Positions 8,203 to 16,463 of a stretch of DNA of 64,000 nucleotides are shown here, piece by piece (position 1 is the stretch's first letter; every line of letters begins with the position of its first letter). The notes beneath the pieces were generated by a model that searched no databases, was not told the origin of the DNA, and was given only the letters and a program-made list of their open reading frames with translations. Both the position numbers and the translations under genes were made by a program. Origin of the DNA: Couchioplanes caeruleus (GTDB lineage: Bacteria > Actinomycetota > Actinomycetes > Mycobacteriales > Micromonosporaceae); NCBI RefSeq assembly GCF_023499255.1, contig NZ_CP092183.1, positions 8,118,501 to 8,182,500 on the forward strand, given 5' to 3'.

Positions 8203-9132
8203 TCAGGCCGCCGAGGGCCGGATGCCCCAGGACGCGCGCCAGGTGGCTCCCGGCTCCAGCACGATCAGGTCGCGCCCGCTGCGGAAGGCGTCCGGCGGGC
8301 AGGTCATCGGCTCGATGGCGAACGACCGCCGGAACCGCTCCCCGGTCAGGGTGTCCCCGCTGAAGACCTGCCACCAGTGGAAGTTCTCGTCGCCCCAGAC
8401 CGTCACGGCCCGGCTGCCGTCCGGCGCCGCGATGGTGACCGACGAGCCGCCGTCCGCGTCGCGGATGAGGTCACCCCAGGTGGTGTCCAGCACCGCGCCC
8501 GCGACCCGGCGCGGCTCGGTGTAGTCGAACTCCGTCCCGGAGACGCGTACCGCGCCGATCGGCAGCAGCCGCTGGTCGGCGAGGATCTTGCTGCGCCCCG
8601 GCACCCGCAGCAGGGTGTCGTCGACCGCCACGCCCGGCAGCTGCACGTACGGGTGGACCGAGAAGCCCCACGGCGCGTTAGCGTCTCCGGTGTTGGTGAC
8701 CTCCTGATCGCAGCGCAGGCCGTCGGCGGAGACCGTCCAGCGGGTCCGCAGCGTCAGCGCCCAGGGGTAGCCGATCTGGGGCGGCAGGTCGAACTCGAGG
8801 GTGACCGAGTCCGGCGCCTGCTCGGCGAGCCGCCAGCGCGACCAGTTGGTCAGCCCGTGGATCGCGTTGTGCTTGTCGGGCTCGGTGAGCGGCAGCTGAT
8901 ACGCCGTTCCCTCGAACGTGTAGTGCCCGTCGCGGATGCGGTTGGGCCACGGCGCGAGGATCTGGCCGGCCGAGGCGGGCGAGATCTCGTCCGGCCCGAA
9001 GCCGTCCACCACCTCACGGTCGCCCACGGAGTAGCCGCGCAGCACACCGCCGACCTCCACGACCGTGGCCCGGTGACCCTCCGCCTCGATGGTCCACTGG
9101 GTCCCAGATTTCGCCGCAACGACGCTTCTCAC
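8203..9132 (-). CDS. galM: Aldose 1-epimerase (mutarotase-like)
   Basis: This 309-aa cytoplasmic enzyme of the galactose mutarotase superfamily interconverts the anomers of aldoses. Key segments are APWPNRIRDG, NAIHGLTNW with the first active-site histidine, and WGFSVHPYVQLPG with the second. The C-terminal LEPGATWRASWGI matches the usual end of the family. The GTG start has a GGCGGGG-type Shine-Dalgarno. It is followed directly by the nitroreductase gene and lies 90 bases after the upstream MFS gene. The real sugar could be a phosphorylated hexose, since some relatives are hexose-6-phosphate epimerases. Confidence 0.88.
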   Translation of the reverse strand: MRSVVAAKSGTQWTIEAEGHRATVVEVGGVLRGYSVGDREVVDGFGPDEISPASAGQILAPWPNRIRDGHYTFEGTAYQLPLTEPDKHNAIHGLTNWSRWRLAEQAPDSVTLEFDLPPQIGYPWALTLRTRWTVSADGLRCDQEVTNTGDANAPWGFSVHPYVQLPGVAVDDTLLRVPGRSKILADQRLLPIGAVRVSGTEFDYTEPRRVAGAVLDTTWGDLIRDADGGSSVTIAAPDGSRAVTVWGDENFHWWQVFSGDTLTGERFRRSFAIEPMTCPPDAFRSGRDLIVLEPGATWRASWGIRPSAA

Positions 9133-9222
9133 GACCCCGCCTCGCTTCGCTCCCCGGCGCCGCGAGGCACGAGCCGACTGTGCTTACTGATGCCGTCGCT
9201 GCGCTCCGTCATGCGCAGAACA

Positions 9223-10545
9223 TTAGTGGTTGCTCTCCGCGTCCGAGGGAGGGCGGTACCGAACGAGGGCCGGGAAAGCCAGGGCCAGAACGACCGCCAG
9301 GCCCGCGGCCGCGAATCCGCCGCCCGCCCAGGACGCGGTCGCGCCGGTGACGCCGGCGGTGGCCCCGGCACGCAGATCGCCCAGGCGCGGGCCGCCGGCC
9401 ACCACGACCGTGAACACGCCCTGCAGCCGCCCGCGCAGCCGGTCCGGCGCGTACACCTGGAGGATCGACTGCCGGTAGACCGCGCTCACCAGGTCGGCCG
9501 CGCCGCCCACCGCGAGCAGCAGCACCATCAGCCACAGCGAGGTGGCGAAGCCGGCGAAGCCGATGGCCAGGCCCCAGCCCGCCACGGCCGCGACCAGCGC
9601 GACGCCCTGCCTGCGTACCCGGCCGATCCAGCCGGAGGTCAGGCCGCCGACCACCGAGCCGAGCGCGATCGCGGCGAACAGCCAGCCGACCGCCCACCCG
9701 CCGCCGAAGCGGTCCTCGGCGATCTCCGGGAACAGCGCCCGCGGCATCGCCAGCACCATCGCGATGATGTCGACCCCGAACGAGAGCAGCAGCACCGGCT
9801 GGGTGGTGAGGAAGCGCAGGCCGTCGATGATGCCGCGAACGCCCGCGGTCGGCCGCTCGCCGTCGCCGTCGTCGTGCACCGGCGGGATGGGCGGCAACCG
9901 GTAGGTCGCCCAGAACGAGATGGTGAACAGTACGGCGTCCACCGCGTACGCGATCGTGATGCCGGCACCGGTCGACCAGCCGCCGAAGATGAGGCCCGCG
10001 GCGAGCGGGCCGAGCACGCCGCCCGCGGTCGTCGTCGTGTAGGAGAGCGTGTTGGCCGCCGGGACGAGCTGCGCCGGGACGATCCGGGGAATGATCGCCT
10101 GCCGGGTCGGTGAGCTGACCGCGAACCCGGCCGACTGCACCGCGGTCAGCGCGAGCAGCAACACACCGCTGCGCACTCCGAGCAGGGCCTGCACCAGCAG
10201 GCCGACCGTGGAGAGCCACGCCAGCGTGGAGCTGGCGAGCAGCAGCTTGCGGCGGTCCACCACGTCGGCCGCGGCGCCGCCCCACAACCCGAAGACCATC
10301 AGGGGTACGAGGCCGGCGATGCCCAGCAGCCCCACCCACGCCGACGAGTGCGTGATCGAGAACATCTCGACCGGTACGGCGACCGCGGTGAACTGGAACC
10401 CGAAGTACGAGACACCGTTGCCGACCCACATCCGCCGGTACGCGACCCCGCGCAGCGGCCGCACGTCGATGACCCAGCTCTTGCGCTCCTTCCCGACGGT
10501 CTCCTCGGTGACCCGCTCCGCGGCCTCGACCGGCTCCTGGCTCAC
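9223..10545 (-). CDS. MFS transporter (DHA3-like)
   Basis: This 440-aa protein has about twelve membrane spans and resembles the DHA3/enterobactin-exporter branch of the major facilitator superfamily. It has an N-terminal YRRMWVGNGVSYFGFQFTA segment and a loop motif between spans 2 and 3 (GGAAADVVDRRKLLL). The C-terminal tail is short and polar. The ATG lies inside the last codons of pdxH (four-base overlap), so translation is probably coupled to it. The cargo is unknown; export of a small molecule is the usual role for this branch. Confidence 0.85.
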   Translation of the reverse strand: MSQEPVEAAERVTEETVGKERKSWVIDVRPLRGVAYRRMWVGNGVSYFGFQFTAVAVPVEMFSITHSSAWVGLLGIAGLVPLMVFGLWGGAAADVVDRRKLLLASSTLAWLSTVGLLVQALLGVRSGVLLLALTAVQSAGFAVSSPTRQAIIPRIVPAQLVPAANTLSYTTTTAGGVLGPLAAGLIFGGWSTGAGITIAYAVDAVLFTISFWATYRLPPIPPVHDDGDGERPTAGVRGIIDGLRFLTTQPVLLLSFGVDIIAMVLAMPRALFPEIAEDRFGGGWAVGWLFAAIALGSVVGGLTSGWIGRVRRQGVALVAAVAGWGLAIGFAGFATSLWLMVLLLAVGGAADLVSAVYRQSILQVYAPDRLRGRLQGVFTVVVAGGPRLGDLRAGATAGVTGATASWAGGGFAAAGLAVVLALAFPALVRYRPPSDAESNH

Positions 10546-11198
10546 GGGGCCAGCCGCTCGACGACCCAGCCGCCGTCCGCCGAGCGGTACCGGAGCCGGT
10601 CGTGCAGGCGGTTGCTGCGGCCCTGCCAGAACTCCACGGTCTCCGGCAGGACGCGCAGCCCGCCCCAGTGCGGCGGCGCGGGAACCTCACCGTCGGCACC
10701 GAACCGCTCGACCGCCGCCGCCAGCCCCGCCTCGACCGCCTCCCGGCCGGGCAGGACCTGGCTCTGCGGGCTCGCCCACGCGCCCAGCTGCGACCCGCGC
10801 GGCCGGGTGGCGAAGTACTCCTCCGTCTCGGCGCGGTCCACCTTCTCGACGGCGCCGCAGACGATCACCTGCCGCTGCATGGGGAACCACGGGAAGACCA
10901 GGCTCGCGTACGGGTTCACCGAGACCTCCGAGCCCTTGCGCGAGGTGTAGTTGGTGAAGAACACGAAGCCACGCTCGTCGTACCCCTTGAGCAGCACCGT
11001 ACGGGCGCTGGGCCGGCCGGCGCCGTCCGCGGTCGCGACGATCATGGCGTTGGGCTCGGGGAGCGCGAACTCGAGGGCGTCGGCGAACCAGCGGGCGAAC
11101 TGGCCGGGCCAGGCGGGGGCGACGTCGGACTCGAGCAGCGCACCGCGTTCGGTGTAGTCGCGGCGCATCTCAGCCGGCGACGGTCGGTCGGGGATCAC
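10542..11198 (-). CDS. pdxH: Pyridoxamine 5'-phosphate oxidase
   Basis: This 218-aa FMN enzyme oxidises pyridoxamine or pyridoxine 5'-phosphate to pyridoxal 5'-phosphate, using oxygen. The FMN-binding region is RPSARTVLLKGYDERGFVFFTN, and the C-terminal signature VEFWQGRSNRLHDR is complete. The length matches the family. The GTG start lacks a Shine-Dalgarno but has TAGGTT six bases upstream, so it is probably leaderless. Two PLP-dependent enzymes (SerC and an aminotransferase) lie on the other strand within 4 kb. pdxH heads a minus-strand run that includes an MFS transporter, galM and a nitroreductase. Confidence 0.93.
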   Translation of the reverse strand: MIPDRPSPAEMRRDYTERGALLESDVAPAWPGQFARWFADALEFALPEPNAMIVATADGAGRPSARTVLLKGYDERGFVFFTNYTSRKGSEVSVNPYASLVFPWFPMQRQVIVCGAVEKVDRAETEEYFATRPRGSQLGAWASPQSQVLPGREAVEAGLAAAVERFGADGEVPAPPHWGGLRVLPETVEFWQGRSNRLHDRLRYRSADGGWVVERLAP

Positions 11199-11204
11199 CC
11201 AACG

Positions 11205-11210
11205 AACCTA
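11205..11210 (-). promoter_or_regulatory. pdxH leaderless -10 element
   Basis: TAGGTT on the minus strand ends six bases before the GTG of pdxH. No Shine-Dalgarno lies in between. A clear -35 hexamer was not found 17-18 bases further up. Confidence 0.5.
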
Positions 11211-11349
11211 AGTCGCCCACGCCGGTGCGTCCGCTCGGCGAGGATAGGTGTCACAGACAGCACATTCGGCGTGGGTCGACCTGCCGGTCACCGGACGGCA
11301 AGATGAGACACCCACGGCTTTCGTCCAGCCGGGATCCCCAGGAGGCGTC

Positions 11350-12456
11350 GTGTCGGATTTCAAGCCGGGCCTGGAGGGCGTCATCGCCTTCGAGACCGAG
11401 ATCGCCGAGCCCGACAAGGCCGGTGGCGCCCTGCGGTACCGGGGCGTCGACATCGAGGACCTCATCGGTCACGTCTCCTTCGGCAACGTCTGGGCGCTGC
11501 TGGTGGACGGCCGGTTCGGCCCCGGGCTGCCGCCGGCCGAGCCGTTCCCCGTGCCCGTGCACTCCGGCGACATCCGGGTCGACGTGCAGTCCGCGGTCGC
11601 CATGCTCGCGCCGTACTGGGGTCTGTCCCAGCTGTTGGACATCAGTGACGAACAAGTCCGCACGGATCTGGCCCGGGTCTCGGTGACCGCGCTGTCGTTC
11701 GTGGCGCAGGCGGCCCGGGGCCTCGGCCTGCCCGCCGTGCCGCAGAAGGACATCGACAAGGCACAGACCATCGTCGAGCGGTTCATGAAGCGCTGGCGCG
11801 GCGAGCCCGACCCGCGGCACGTCAAGGCGGTCGACGCGTATTTCATCTCCGCCGCCGAGCACGGCCTCAACGCCTCCACCTTCACGACCCGGATCGTCGC
11901 CTCCACCGGCGCCGACGCCGCGGCCTGCATCTCCTCCGGCATCGGCGCGCTCTCCGGGCCGCTGCACGGCGGCGCGCCCTCGCGGGTGCTGCACATGATC
12001 GAGGCCGTCGAGCGCAGCGGCGACGCGGAGGGCTACGTGAAGGGCGTGCTCGACCGCGGCGAGCGGCTGATGGGCTTCGGGCACCGCGTCTACCGTGCCG
12101 AGGACCCGCGTGCCCGCGTCCTGCGCCGCACCGCCAAGGAGCTGGGCGCGCCCCGCTTCGAGGTGGCCGAGGCGCTCGAGCGGGCGGCGCTCGCCGAGCT
12201 TCAGGCCCGCAAGCCCGACCGGGTGCTGGCGACCAACGTGGAGTTCTGGTCCGCGGTCGTACTGGACTTCGCCGAGGTGCCGGCGCACATGTTCACCTCG
12301 ATGTTCACCTGCGCCCGGGTGGCCGGCTGGAGCGCGCACATCCTGGAGCAGAAGAAGCTCGGCCGCATCGTGCGCCCCAGCGCCCTCTACGTCGGCCCCG
12401 CCGCCCGCAAGCCGCAGGACGTCGAGGGCTGGGACGCGGTCCCGCATAATCTGTAG
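11350..12456 (+). CDS. Citrate synthase (second-type, actinobacterial)
   Basis: This 368-aa enzyme condenses acetyl-CoA with oxaloacetate to form citrate. The active-site triad is visible: the histidine of LHGGAPSRVLHM, the histidine of GFGHRVYRAEDPRA and the aspartate of VVLDFAEVP. The N-terminal DFKPGLEGVIAFETEIAEPD is typical of the short citrate synthase 2 group rather than the ~430-aa main enzyme, so a 2-methylcitrate role is possible. The GTG at 11350 was chosen because AGGAGG lies four bases upstream and the conserved N-terminus starts there. It is followed by serC after a 48-base gap. Confidence 0.9.
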   Translation: MSDFKPGLEGVIAFETEIAEPDKAGGALRYRGVDIEDLIGHVSFGNVWALLVDGRFGPGLPPAEPFPVPVHSGDIRVDVQSAVAMLAPYWGLSQLLDISDEQVRTDLARVSVTALSFVAQAARGLGLPAVPQKDIDKAQTIVERFMKRWRGEPDPRHVKAVDAYFISAAEHGLNASTFTTRIVASTGADAAACISSGIGALSGPLHGGAPSRVLHMIEAVERSGDAEGYVKGVLDRGERLMGFGHRVYRAEDPRARVLRRTAKELGAPRFEVAEALERAALAELQARKPDRVLATNVEFWSAVVLDFAEVPAHMFTSMFTCARVAGWSAHILEQKKLGRIVRPSALYVGPAARKPQDVEGWDAVPHNL

Positions 12457-12504
12457 TCGCCCCCGGCCCCGCCGGAGAACGGCTCCCGCCTGGAAGGACC
12501 CCCC

Positions 12505-13626
12505 GTGACCGACCAGATCCGCATCCCGGACGACCTCAAGCCCGTCGACGGCCGGTTCGGTTCCGGTCCGAGCAAGGTCCGCCCGGAGGGCGTCGAGGCG
12601 CTGTCCCGGGTCGCGAAGACCTTCATGGGTACGTCGCACCGGCAGAAGACGGTCAAGGAGCAGGTGGCCCGCCTGCGCCGCGGCATCGGGGAGTTCTTCT
12701 CGATCCCGGACGGCTACGAGGTGATCATCAGCAACGGCGGCACCAGCGCATTCTGGGAGACCGCCGCGTTCGGGCTGATCCGTGACAAGGCCCAGTTCGC
12801 CGAGTTCGGCGAGTTCGGCGCGAAGTTCGCCAAGGCGGTCAGGGACGCGCCGTTCCTCGCCGAGCCCACCGTGCACAAGGCGCCGGGCGGCGCCGCGGCG
12901 TACCTGACCGCCGAGGCGGGCGTGGACGCGTACGCGAGCGTGCACAACGAGACGTCGACCGGCGTGGCGGTGCCGGTCAAGCGGGTCGCGGGCGCCGACC
13001 CGGGCGCGTTGCTGCTCACCGACGCCACGTCGGGCGGCGGCAGCCTGGAGGTCGACCTCACCGAGACCGACGTGTACTACCTGGCGCCGCAGAAGGCGTT
13101 CGGCTCGGACGGTGGCCTGTGGATCGCGCTGATGTCCCCGGCCGCGATCGCGCGCGCACACGAGATCAAGGCGTCGGGCCGCTACATCCCGCAGTTCCTC
13201 GACCTGGTCACCGCCGTCGAGCAGTCGCGGCTCGAGCAGACGTACAACACCCCGGCGCTGGCCACCGTGTTCCTCGCCGCCGAGCAGGTGGACTGGATGA
13301 ACGCGCAGGGCGGGCTCGGCTGGGCCGCCAAGCGCAGCGCGGAGAGCGCGGCGGCGATCTACGGCTGGGCGGACCGCTCGGCGGTCGCCACGCCGTTCGT
13401 CACCGACCCGGCGCTGCGCTCGAACGCCGTCGCCACGATCGACTTCGCCGACGGCGTGGACGCGGCCGCGATCGCCAAGGTGCTGCGCGCGAACGGCGTC
13501 GTGGACACGGAGCCGTACCGCAAGCTCGGGCGCAACCAGCTCCGGGTGGCGCTCTACCCCACGGTCGACCCGGCCGACGTGGAAGCGCTGACCCGCTGCA
13601 TCGACTACGTCGTCGAGCGACTCTGA
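12505..13626 (+). CDS. serC: Phosphoserine transaminase
   Basis: This 373-aa PLP enzyme converts 3-phosphohydroxypyruvate and glutamate to phosphoserine in serine synthesis. The N-terminal DGRFGSGPSKVRPE and MGTSHRQK segments bind substrate phosphate in the actinobacterial SerC group. YLAPQKAFGSDGGLW carries the Schiff-base lysine at 197. The GTG start has GGAAGGA seven bases upstream. The gene follows citrate synthase in the same direction and precedes another aminotransferase, with a 9-bp hairpin between them. Length and motifs fit the family fully. Confidence 0.92.
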   Translation: MTDQIRIPDDLKPVDGRFGSGPSKVRPEGVEALSRVAKTFMGTSHRQKTVKEQVARLRRGIGEFFSIPDGYEVIISNGGTSAFWETAAFGLIRDKAQFAEFGEFGAKFAKAVRDAPFLAEPTVHKAPGGAAAYLTAEAGVDAYASVHNETSTGVAVPVKRVAGADPGALLLTDATSGGGSLEVDLTETDVYYLAPQKAFGSDGGLWIALMSPAAIARAHEIKASGRYIPQFLDLVTAVEQSRLEQTYNTPALATVFLAAEQVDWMNAQGGLGWAAKRSAESAAAIYGWADRSAVATPFVTDPALRSNAVATIDFADGVDAAAIAKVLRANGVVDTEPYRKLGRNQLRVALYPTVDPADVEALTRCIDYVVERL

Positions 13627-13639
13627 ACCCTTGAGCGGC

Positions 13640-13661
13640 GCCGCCCGTACTGACGGGCGGC
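13640..13661 (+). terminator. GC-rich hairpin after serC
   Basis: A perfect 9-bp stem (GCCGCCCGT at 13640-13648 with 13653-13661) closes a four-base loop, 13 bases after the serC stop. There is no U-tract, so it may be a U-less actinobacterial terminator or only a processing or stabilising hairpin. Confidence 0.4.
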
Positions 13662-13688
13662 AATGTCGCCGCGGGAGAGGGAGTCGTC

Positions 13689-14948
13689 ATGGCGCGGACC
13701 GGAATCGACACCTCGATCCTGCACAAAGGGGCACACAGCGCCTCTTATTTCGATCTCTCCCGAAGCATGGGCGAGGGTGCGGAGATCGTCGACTTCTGCA
13801 TTCCGTGCAACCCGTACTTCCCGACGCCGGAGATGTTCGACGAGCTCTCCCGCGACCTGAAGAACATCCTGAAGTACTACCCGAGCGACTCGAACAGCAT
13901 CACCAACAAGCTGGCGGCGGTGCTCGGGCTGCACCCGCAGACGGTGGCGATGGCGAACGGCTCGACCGAGCTGATCACCTGGATCGACCACCTGCTGATC
14001 AGCCAGAGCGTGGCGATCCCGATCCCCACCTTCGGCCGCTGGACCGACCAGCCGCTGGAGACCGGCAAGCGGGTCGACATGTTCCCGCTGCAGGAACGCG
14101 ACGGCTTCCGGCTCAACCTGGACGAATACGTACGCTTCATCCGCGACCGCGGCTCCCGCGTCGCCGTGGTCTGCAACGTCAACAACCCGGACGGCGGCTA
14201 CCTGGCGCGCCGCGACGTCATCCGCTTCATGGACGCACTCGGCGACCTCGACCTGGTCGTCGTCGACGAGTCCTTCATCGACTTCTCCGACGCCGAGCAG
14301 TACCCGTCGGTCGGTCCGGACGCCGTGATCCGCCCCAACGCCGTGGTCCTCAAGAGCCTCGGCAAGAACTTCGGCCTGCACGGGATCCGCTTCGGCTACC
14401 TGATGGCGAACCCGGCCATCGCGGGGAGGGTCGGCAAGGCGCTGCCCAAGTGGAACCTCAACTCGCTCGCCGAGAAGGTCGTCTACATGATCCAGGACCA
14501 CGAGGAGGAGTACGAGGACAGCCTGCGCCTGCTCAGCCGCGACCGCCGCACGATGGCCGGCGAACTGGCCCGCATCCCCGGGCTCACGGTGTTCCCGTCG
14601 CAGGGCAACTTCATCCTGGTCAAACTGCCCACCGAGTGGTCCGGTGTGGCGCTGCGCGACTACCTGGTCGCCAACCACGGCGTCTACACCCGCGAGTGCG
14701 GCAACAAGCTGGGCATGACCAGCCAGTTCATGCGCCTCGTGGTGCGACCGGCCCGGGACGTCGACCGGCTGATCGACGGGATGCTCGACTACGGCCGCCA
14801 GTTCCGGGTCCGGCCCGCGTACGACGAGGACCCGCTCGACACCCGCCGCAACTGGAACACGGCGCTCGACGAGGAACCGGACAACCTCATCCCGTACCCG
14901 TCGCACCGCACGACCGAGTACGCCGCGCGCCGCGCCGTCAACGGCTAA
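13689..14948 (+). CDS. PLP-dependent class I/II aminotransferase of unknown substrate
   Basis: This 419-aa fold-type I PLP enzyme resembles histidinol-phosphate aminotransferase and CobD. Visible features are MANGSTELITW for cofactor contacts, CNVNNPDGG, DESFIDF with the pyridine-nitrogen aspartate, SLGKNFGLHG with the catalytic lysine at 226, and a substrate arginine in MRLVVRP near the end. An extra ~60-residue charged C-terminal tail follows the usual end. The ATG has GGGAG just upstream. Its TAA stop lies in the left copy of the IS target duplication, so the IS leaves the reading frame intact. A role next to serC is not obvious. Confidence 0.8.
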   Translation: MARTGIDTSILHKGAHSASYFDLSRSMGEGAEIVDFCIPCNPYFPTPEMFDELSRDLKNILKYYPSDSNSITNKLAAVLGLHPQTVAMANGSTELITWIDHLLISQSVAIPIPTFGRWTDQPLETGKRVDMFPLQERDGFRLNLDEYVRFIRDRGSRVAVVCNVNNPDGGYLARRDVIRFMDALGDLDLVVVDESFIDFSDAEQYPSVGPDAVIRPNAVVLKSLGKNFGLHGIRFGYLMANPAIAGRVGKALPKWNLNSLAEKVVYMIQDHEEEYEDSLRLLSRDRRTMAGELARIPGLTVFPSQGNFILVKLPTEWSGVALRDYLVANHGVYTRECGNKLGMTSQFMRLVVRPARDVDRLIDGMLDYGRQFRVRPAYDEDPLDTRRNWNTALDEEPDNLIPYPSHRTTEYAARRAVNG

Positions 14949-14949
14949 C
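14944..14949. repeat. Left target-site duplication of the IS element (GCTAAC)
   Basis: GCTAAC flanks the IS at 14944-14949 and again at 16019-16024. The left copy contains the TAA stop codon of the aminotransferase gene. Confidence 0.85.
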
Positions 14950-16018
14950 TGTAGTGATCACGACCGTTGTTGACGGCGTGGCGGCTTGATCAATAGGAAG
15001 ACCTCCGGCGAGGTGGAAGTTGCGACGCTTTCACCACGACCGGAGGTCTGTATGGCCCACCGTAACGCCCGGCTGACCGTGCATGGCAGACGCCTGCTCA
15101 TCCAGCGTGTCGTCACCGATCGACGTCCGGTCGCGCATGTGGTCAAGGAACTGGGCTGCTCACGCGCGACCGGTTACAAATGGCTGGCCCGGTGGCGCGC
15201 TGAAGGCGACGCCGGTTTGCACGATAGGCCGAGCACTGCGCACCGGCTGCCCGGCAAGACCACGCCCGAGATCGAGGCGCGCGTGTGTGCGTTACGCACC
15301 CAGCTCAAGCGTGGCCCCCGCCGGCTGGCGCCGCTGCTGAACATGCCCGCTTCCACGATCCACGCCGTGCTGGTACGCCACGGCCTGCACCGCCTGGTCT
15401 GGCTGGATCGGCCCACCGGCGAGCCGATCCGTCGCTACGAACGTGACCGGCCCGGGGAACTGATCCACGTCGACGTGAAAAAGATCGGCCGGTTACGCGA
15501 CGGCGGTGGCTGGCGGGTTCACGGCCGCGACAGCCTCGAACGCCGCCGCACCCGATACGCCACTCGGGTCGGCTACGAATACGTGCACGCCGCGATCGAC
15601 GACCACACCCGCCTGGCCTACGCCGAAATCCACCCCGACGAGAAAACCGACACCTGCGCCGGCTTCCTGCGCCGCGCCGCGCAACACTTCGCTCAGCTGG
15701 GGATAACGCAGATCGAACGGGTGATGACCGACAACGCCCTGGCCTACCGACGCGGCCGAGCCTGGCACCAAGCCCTGGCCGACCTCGGCGCACAAGCCCG
15801 CTTCACCCGCCGCTACCGACCCCAGACCAACGGCAAAGCAGAACGCTTCAACCGCACCATGTGCGACGAATGGATCTACTCCCGGCCGTTCACCAGCGGC
15901 CAAGACCGCGCCCAGGCCCTCCCAGGCTGGTTACACACTTACAACCATCACCGCGGCCACACCGCGCTCGGAGGCCAACCACCGATCACCCGGGTCAACA
16001 ACGGTCTTGGACCCTACA
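14950..16018 (+). mobile_element. IS481-family insertion sequence, complete
   Basis: This 1,069-bp element begins TGTAG and ends CTACA. Its terminal inverted repeats are about 26 bases with four mismatches: left 14949-14974, right 15994-16019, both sharing GACCGTTGTTGAC. It has a six-base duplication GCTAAC on each side and one intact transposase gene. It therefore looks recent and possibly active. The target fits the C-T-A-R core reported for IS481-type elements. The insertion point is the overlap of two convergent stop codons, and neither neighbour is damaged. Confidence 0.9.
14999..15049 (+). promoter_or_regulatory. Hairpin hiding the transposase Shine-Dalgarno
   Basis: AGACCTCCGG (14999-15008) pairs perfectly with CCGGAGGTCT (15040-15049), which contains the transposase GGAGG. 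An inner 8-bp stem (15012-15019 with 15028-15035, one G-U) extends it. RNA that reads in from the upstream aminotransferase gene would fold and hide the ribosome site; RNA starting after 15008 would not. Confidence 0.65.
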
Positions 16019-16023
16019 GCTAA
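15052..16023 (+). CDS. IS481-family transposase
   Basis: This 323-aa DDE transposase would cut and join the ends of the IS element. The N-terminal helix-turn-helix is about residues 18-45 (VVKELGCSRATGYKWLARW). The catalytic triad is the aspartate of LIHVDVKKIG, the aspartate of RVMTDNALAY and the glutamate of GKAERFNRT. The ATG at 15052 follows GGAGG by five bases. The frame runs out through the right inverted repeat, and its TAA stop (16021-16023) lies in the target duplication, outside the element. The gene looks intact and has neighbour-like GC content. Confidence 0.93.
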   Translation: MAHRNARLTVHGRRLLIQRVVTDRRPVAHVVKELGCSRATGYKWLARWRAEGDAGLHDRPSTAHRLPGKTTPEIEARVCALRTQLKRGPRRLAPLLNMPASTIHAVLVRHGLHRLVWLDRPTGEPIRRYERDRPGELIHVDVKKIGRLRDGGGWRVHGRDSLERRRTRYATRVGYEYVHAAIDDHTRLAYAEIHPDEKTDTCAGFLRRAAQHFAQLGITQIERVMTDNALAYRRGRAWHQALADLGAQARFTRRYRPQTNGKAERFNRTMCDEWIYSRPFTSGQDRAQALPGWLHTYNHHRGHTALGGQPPITRVNNGLGPYS

Positions 16024-16024
16024 C
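16019..16024. repeat. Right target-site duplication of the IS element (GCTAAC)
   Basis: This copy supplies the TAA stop of the transposase on the plus strand (16021-16023). On the minus strand it supplies the TAG stop of the acetyltransferase gene (complement of 16020-16022). Confidence 0.85.
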
Positions 16025-16463
16025 TCCGGAGCTTGCGGACCATGACGGTCTCGCCGTACTCGACCTCCCCGGTCTCCTCGAAGCCCGCGGAGAGGTAGAG
16101 CGCCCGGGCCCGCTCGTTCGACGGCACGAAGGTGAGGCGTACGGACTGCGCGGCGTATTCGCGCCCGGCGTGGTCGACGGCGGCCTCCAGCGCCCGGCGG
16201 CCCAGCCCGCGGCCCTGGAACCGGTGGTCGATCATCAGCCGGACCAGCTCGGGCTCGCCGGGCCGGCCGCCGGGGTCCAGCAGCACGAAGCCGACGAGCT
16301 CGTCGTCCGCGTAGACCGCGCGCGGCTCCGCCTCCGGCCGGAGGTACGTCTCGGCGATGCTCACCGCGTTGGACGCGACGAAGGTCGACTGTTCGGGGAG
16401 CACCTCCAGCCTGATGACGTCCCGGAAGTTGGCCCTGGTGATCGGACGCAGATCGACGCTCAT
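16020..16463 (-). CDS. GNAT family N-acetyltransferase
   Basis: This 147-aa cytoplasmic acetyltransferase uses acetyl-CoA. The pyrophosphate-binding motif A is IDHRFQGRGLGRRALEAAVDHA, and the C-terminal part has SNERARALYLSAGFEETGEVE, both typical of GNAT enzymes of the spermine/spermidine or RimI-like kind. The acceptor is unknown. The ATG at 16463 follows a GGAAAGGCGGG stretch; a longer upstream frame lacks family similarity. Its TAG stop lies in the right copy of the IS target duplication, so the insertion removed nothing from the protein. Confidence 0.87.
   Translation of the reverse strand: MSVDLRPITRANFRDVIRLEVLPEQSTFVASNAVSIAETYLRPEAEPRAVYADDELVGFVLLDPGGRPGEPELVRLMIDHRFQGRGLGRRALEAAVDHAGREYAAQSVRLTFVPSNERARALYLSAGFEETGEVEYGETVMVRKLRS

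Noticed and set aside
14944..16024. Composite transposon or gene disruption by the IS
   Set aside because: A single element with both neighbours intact; no second copy in the window.
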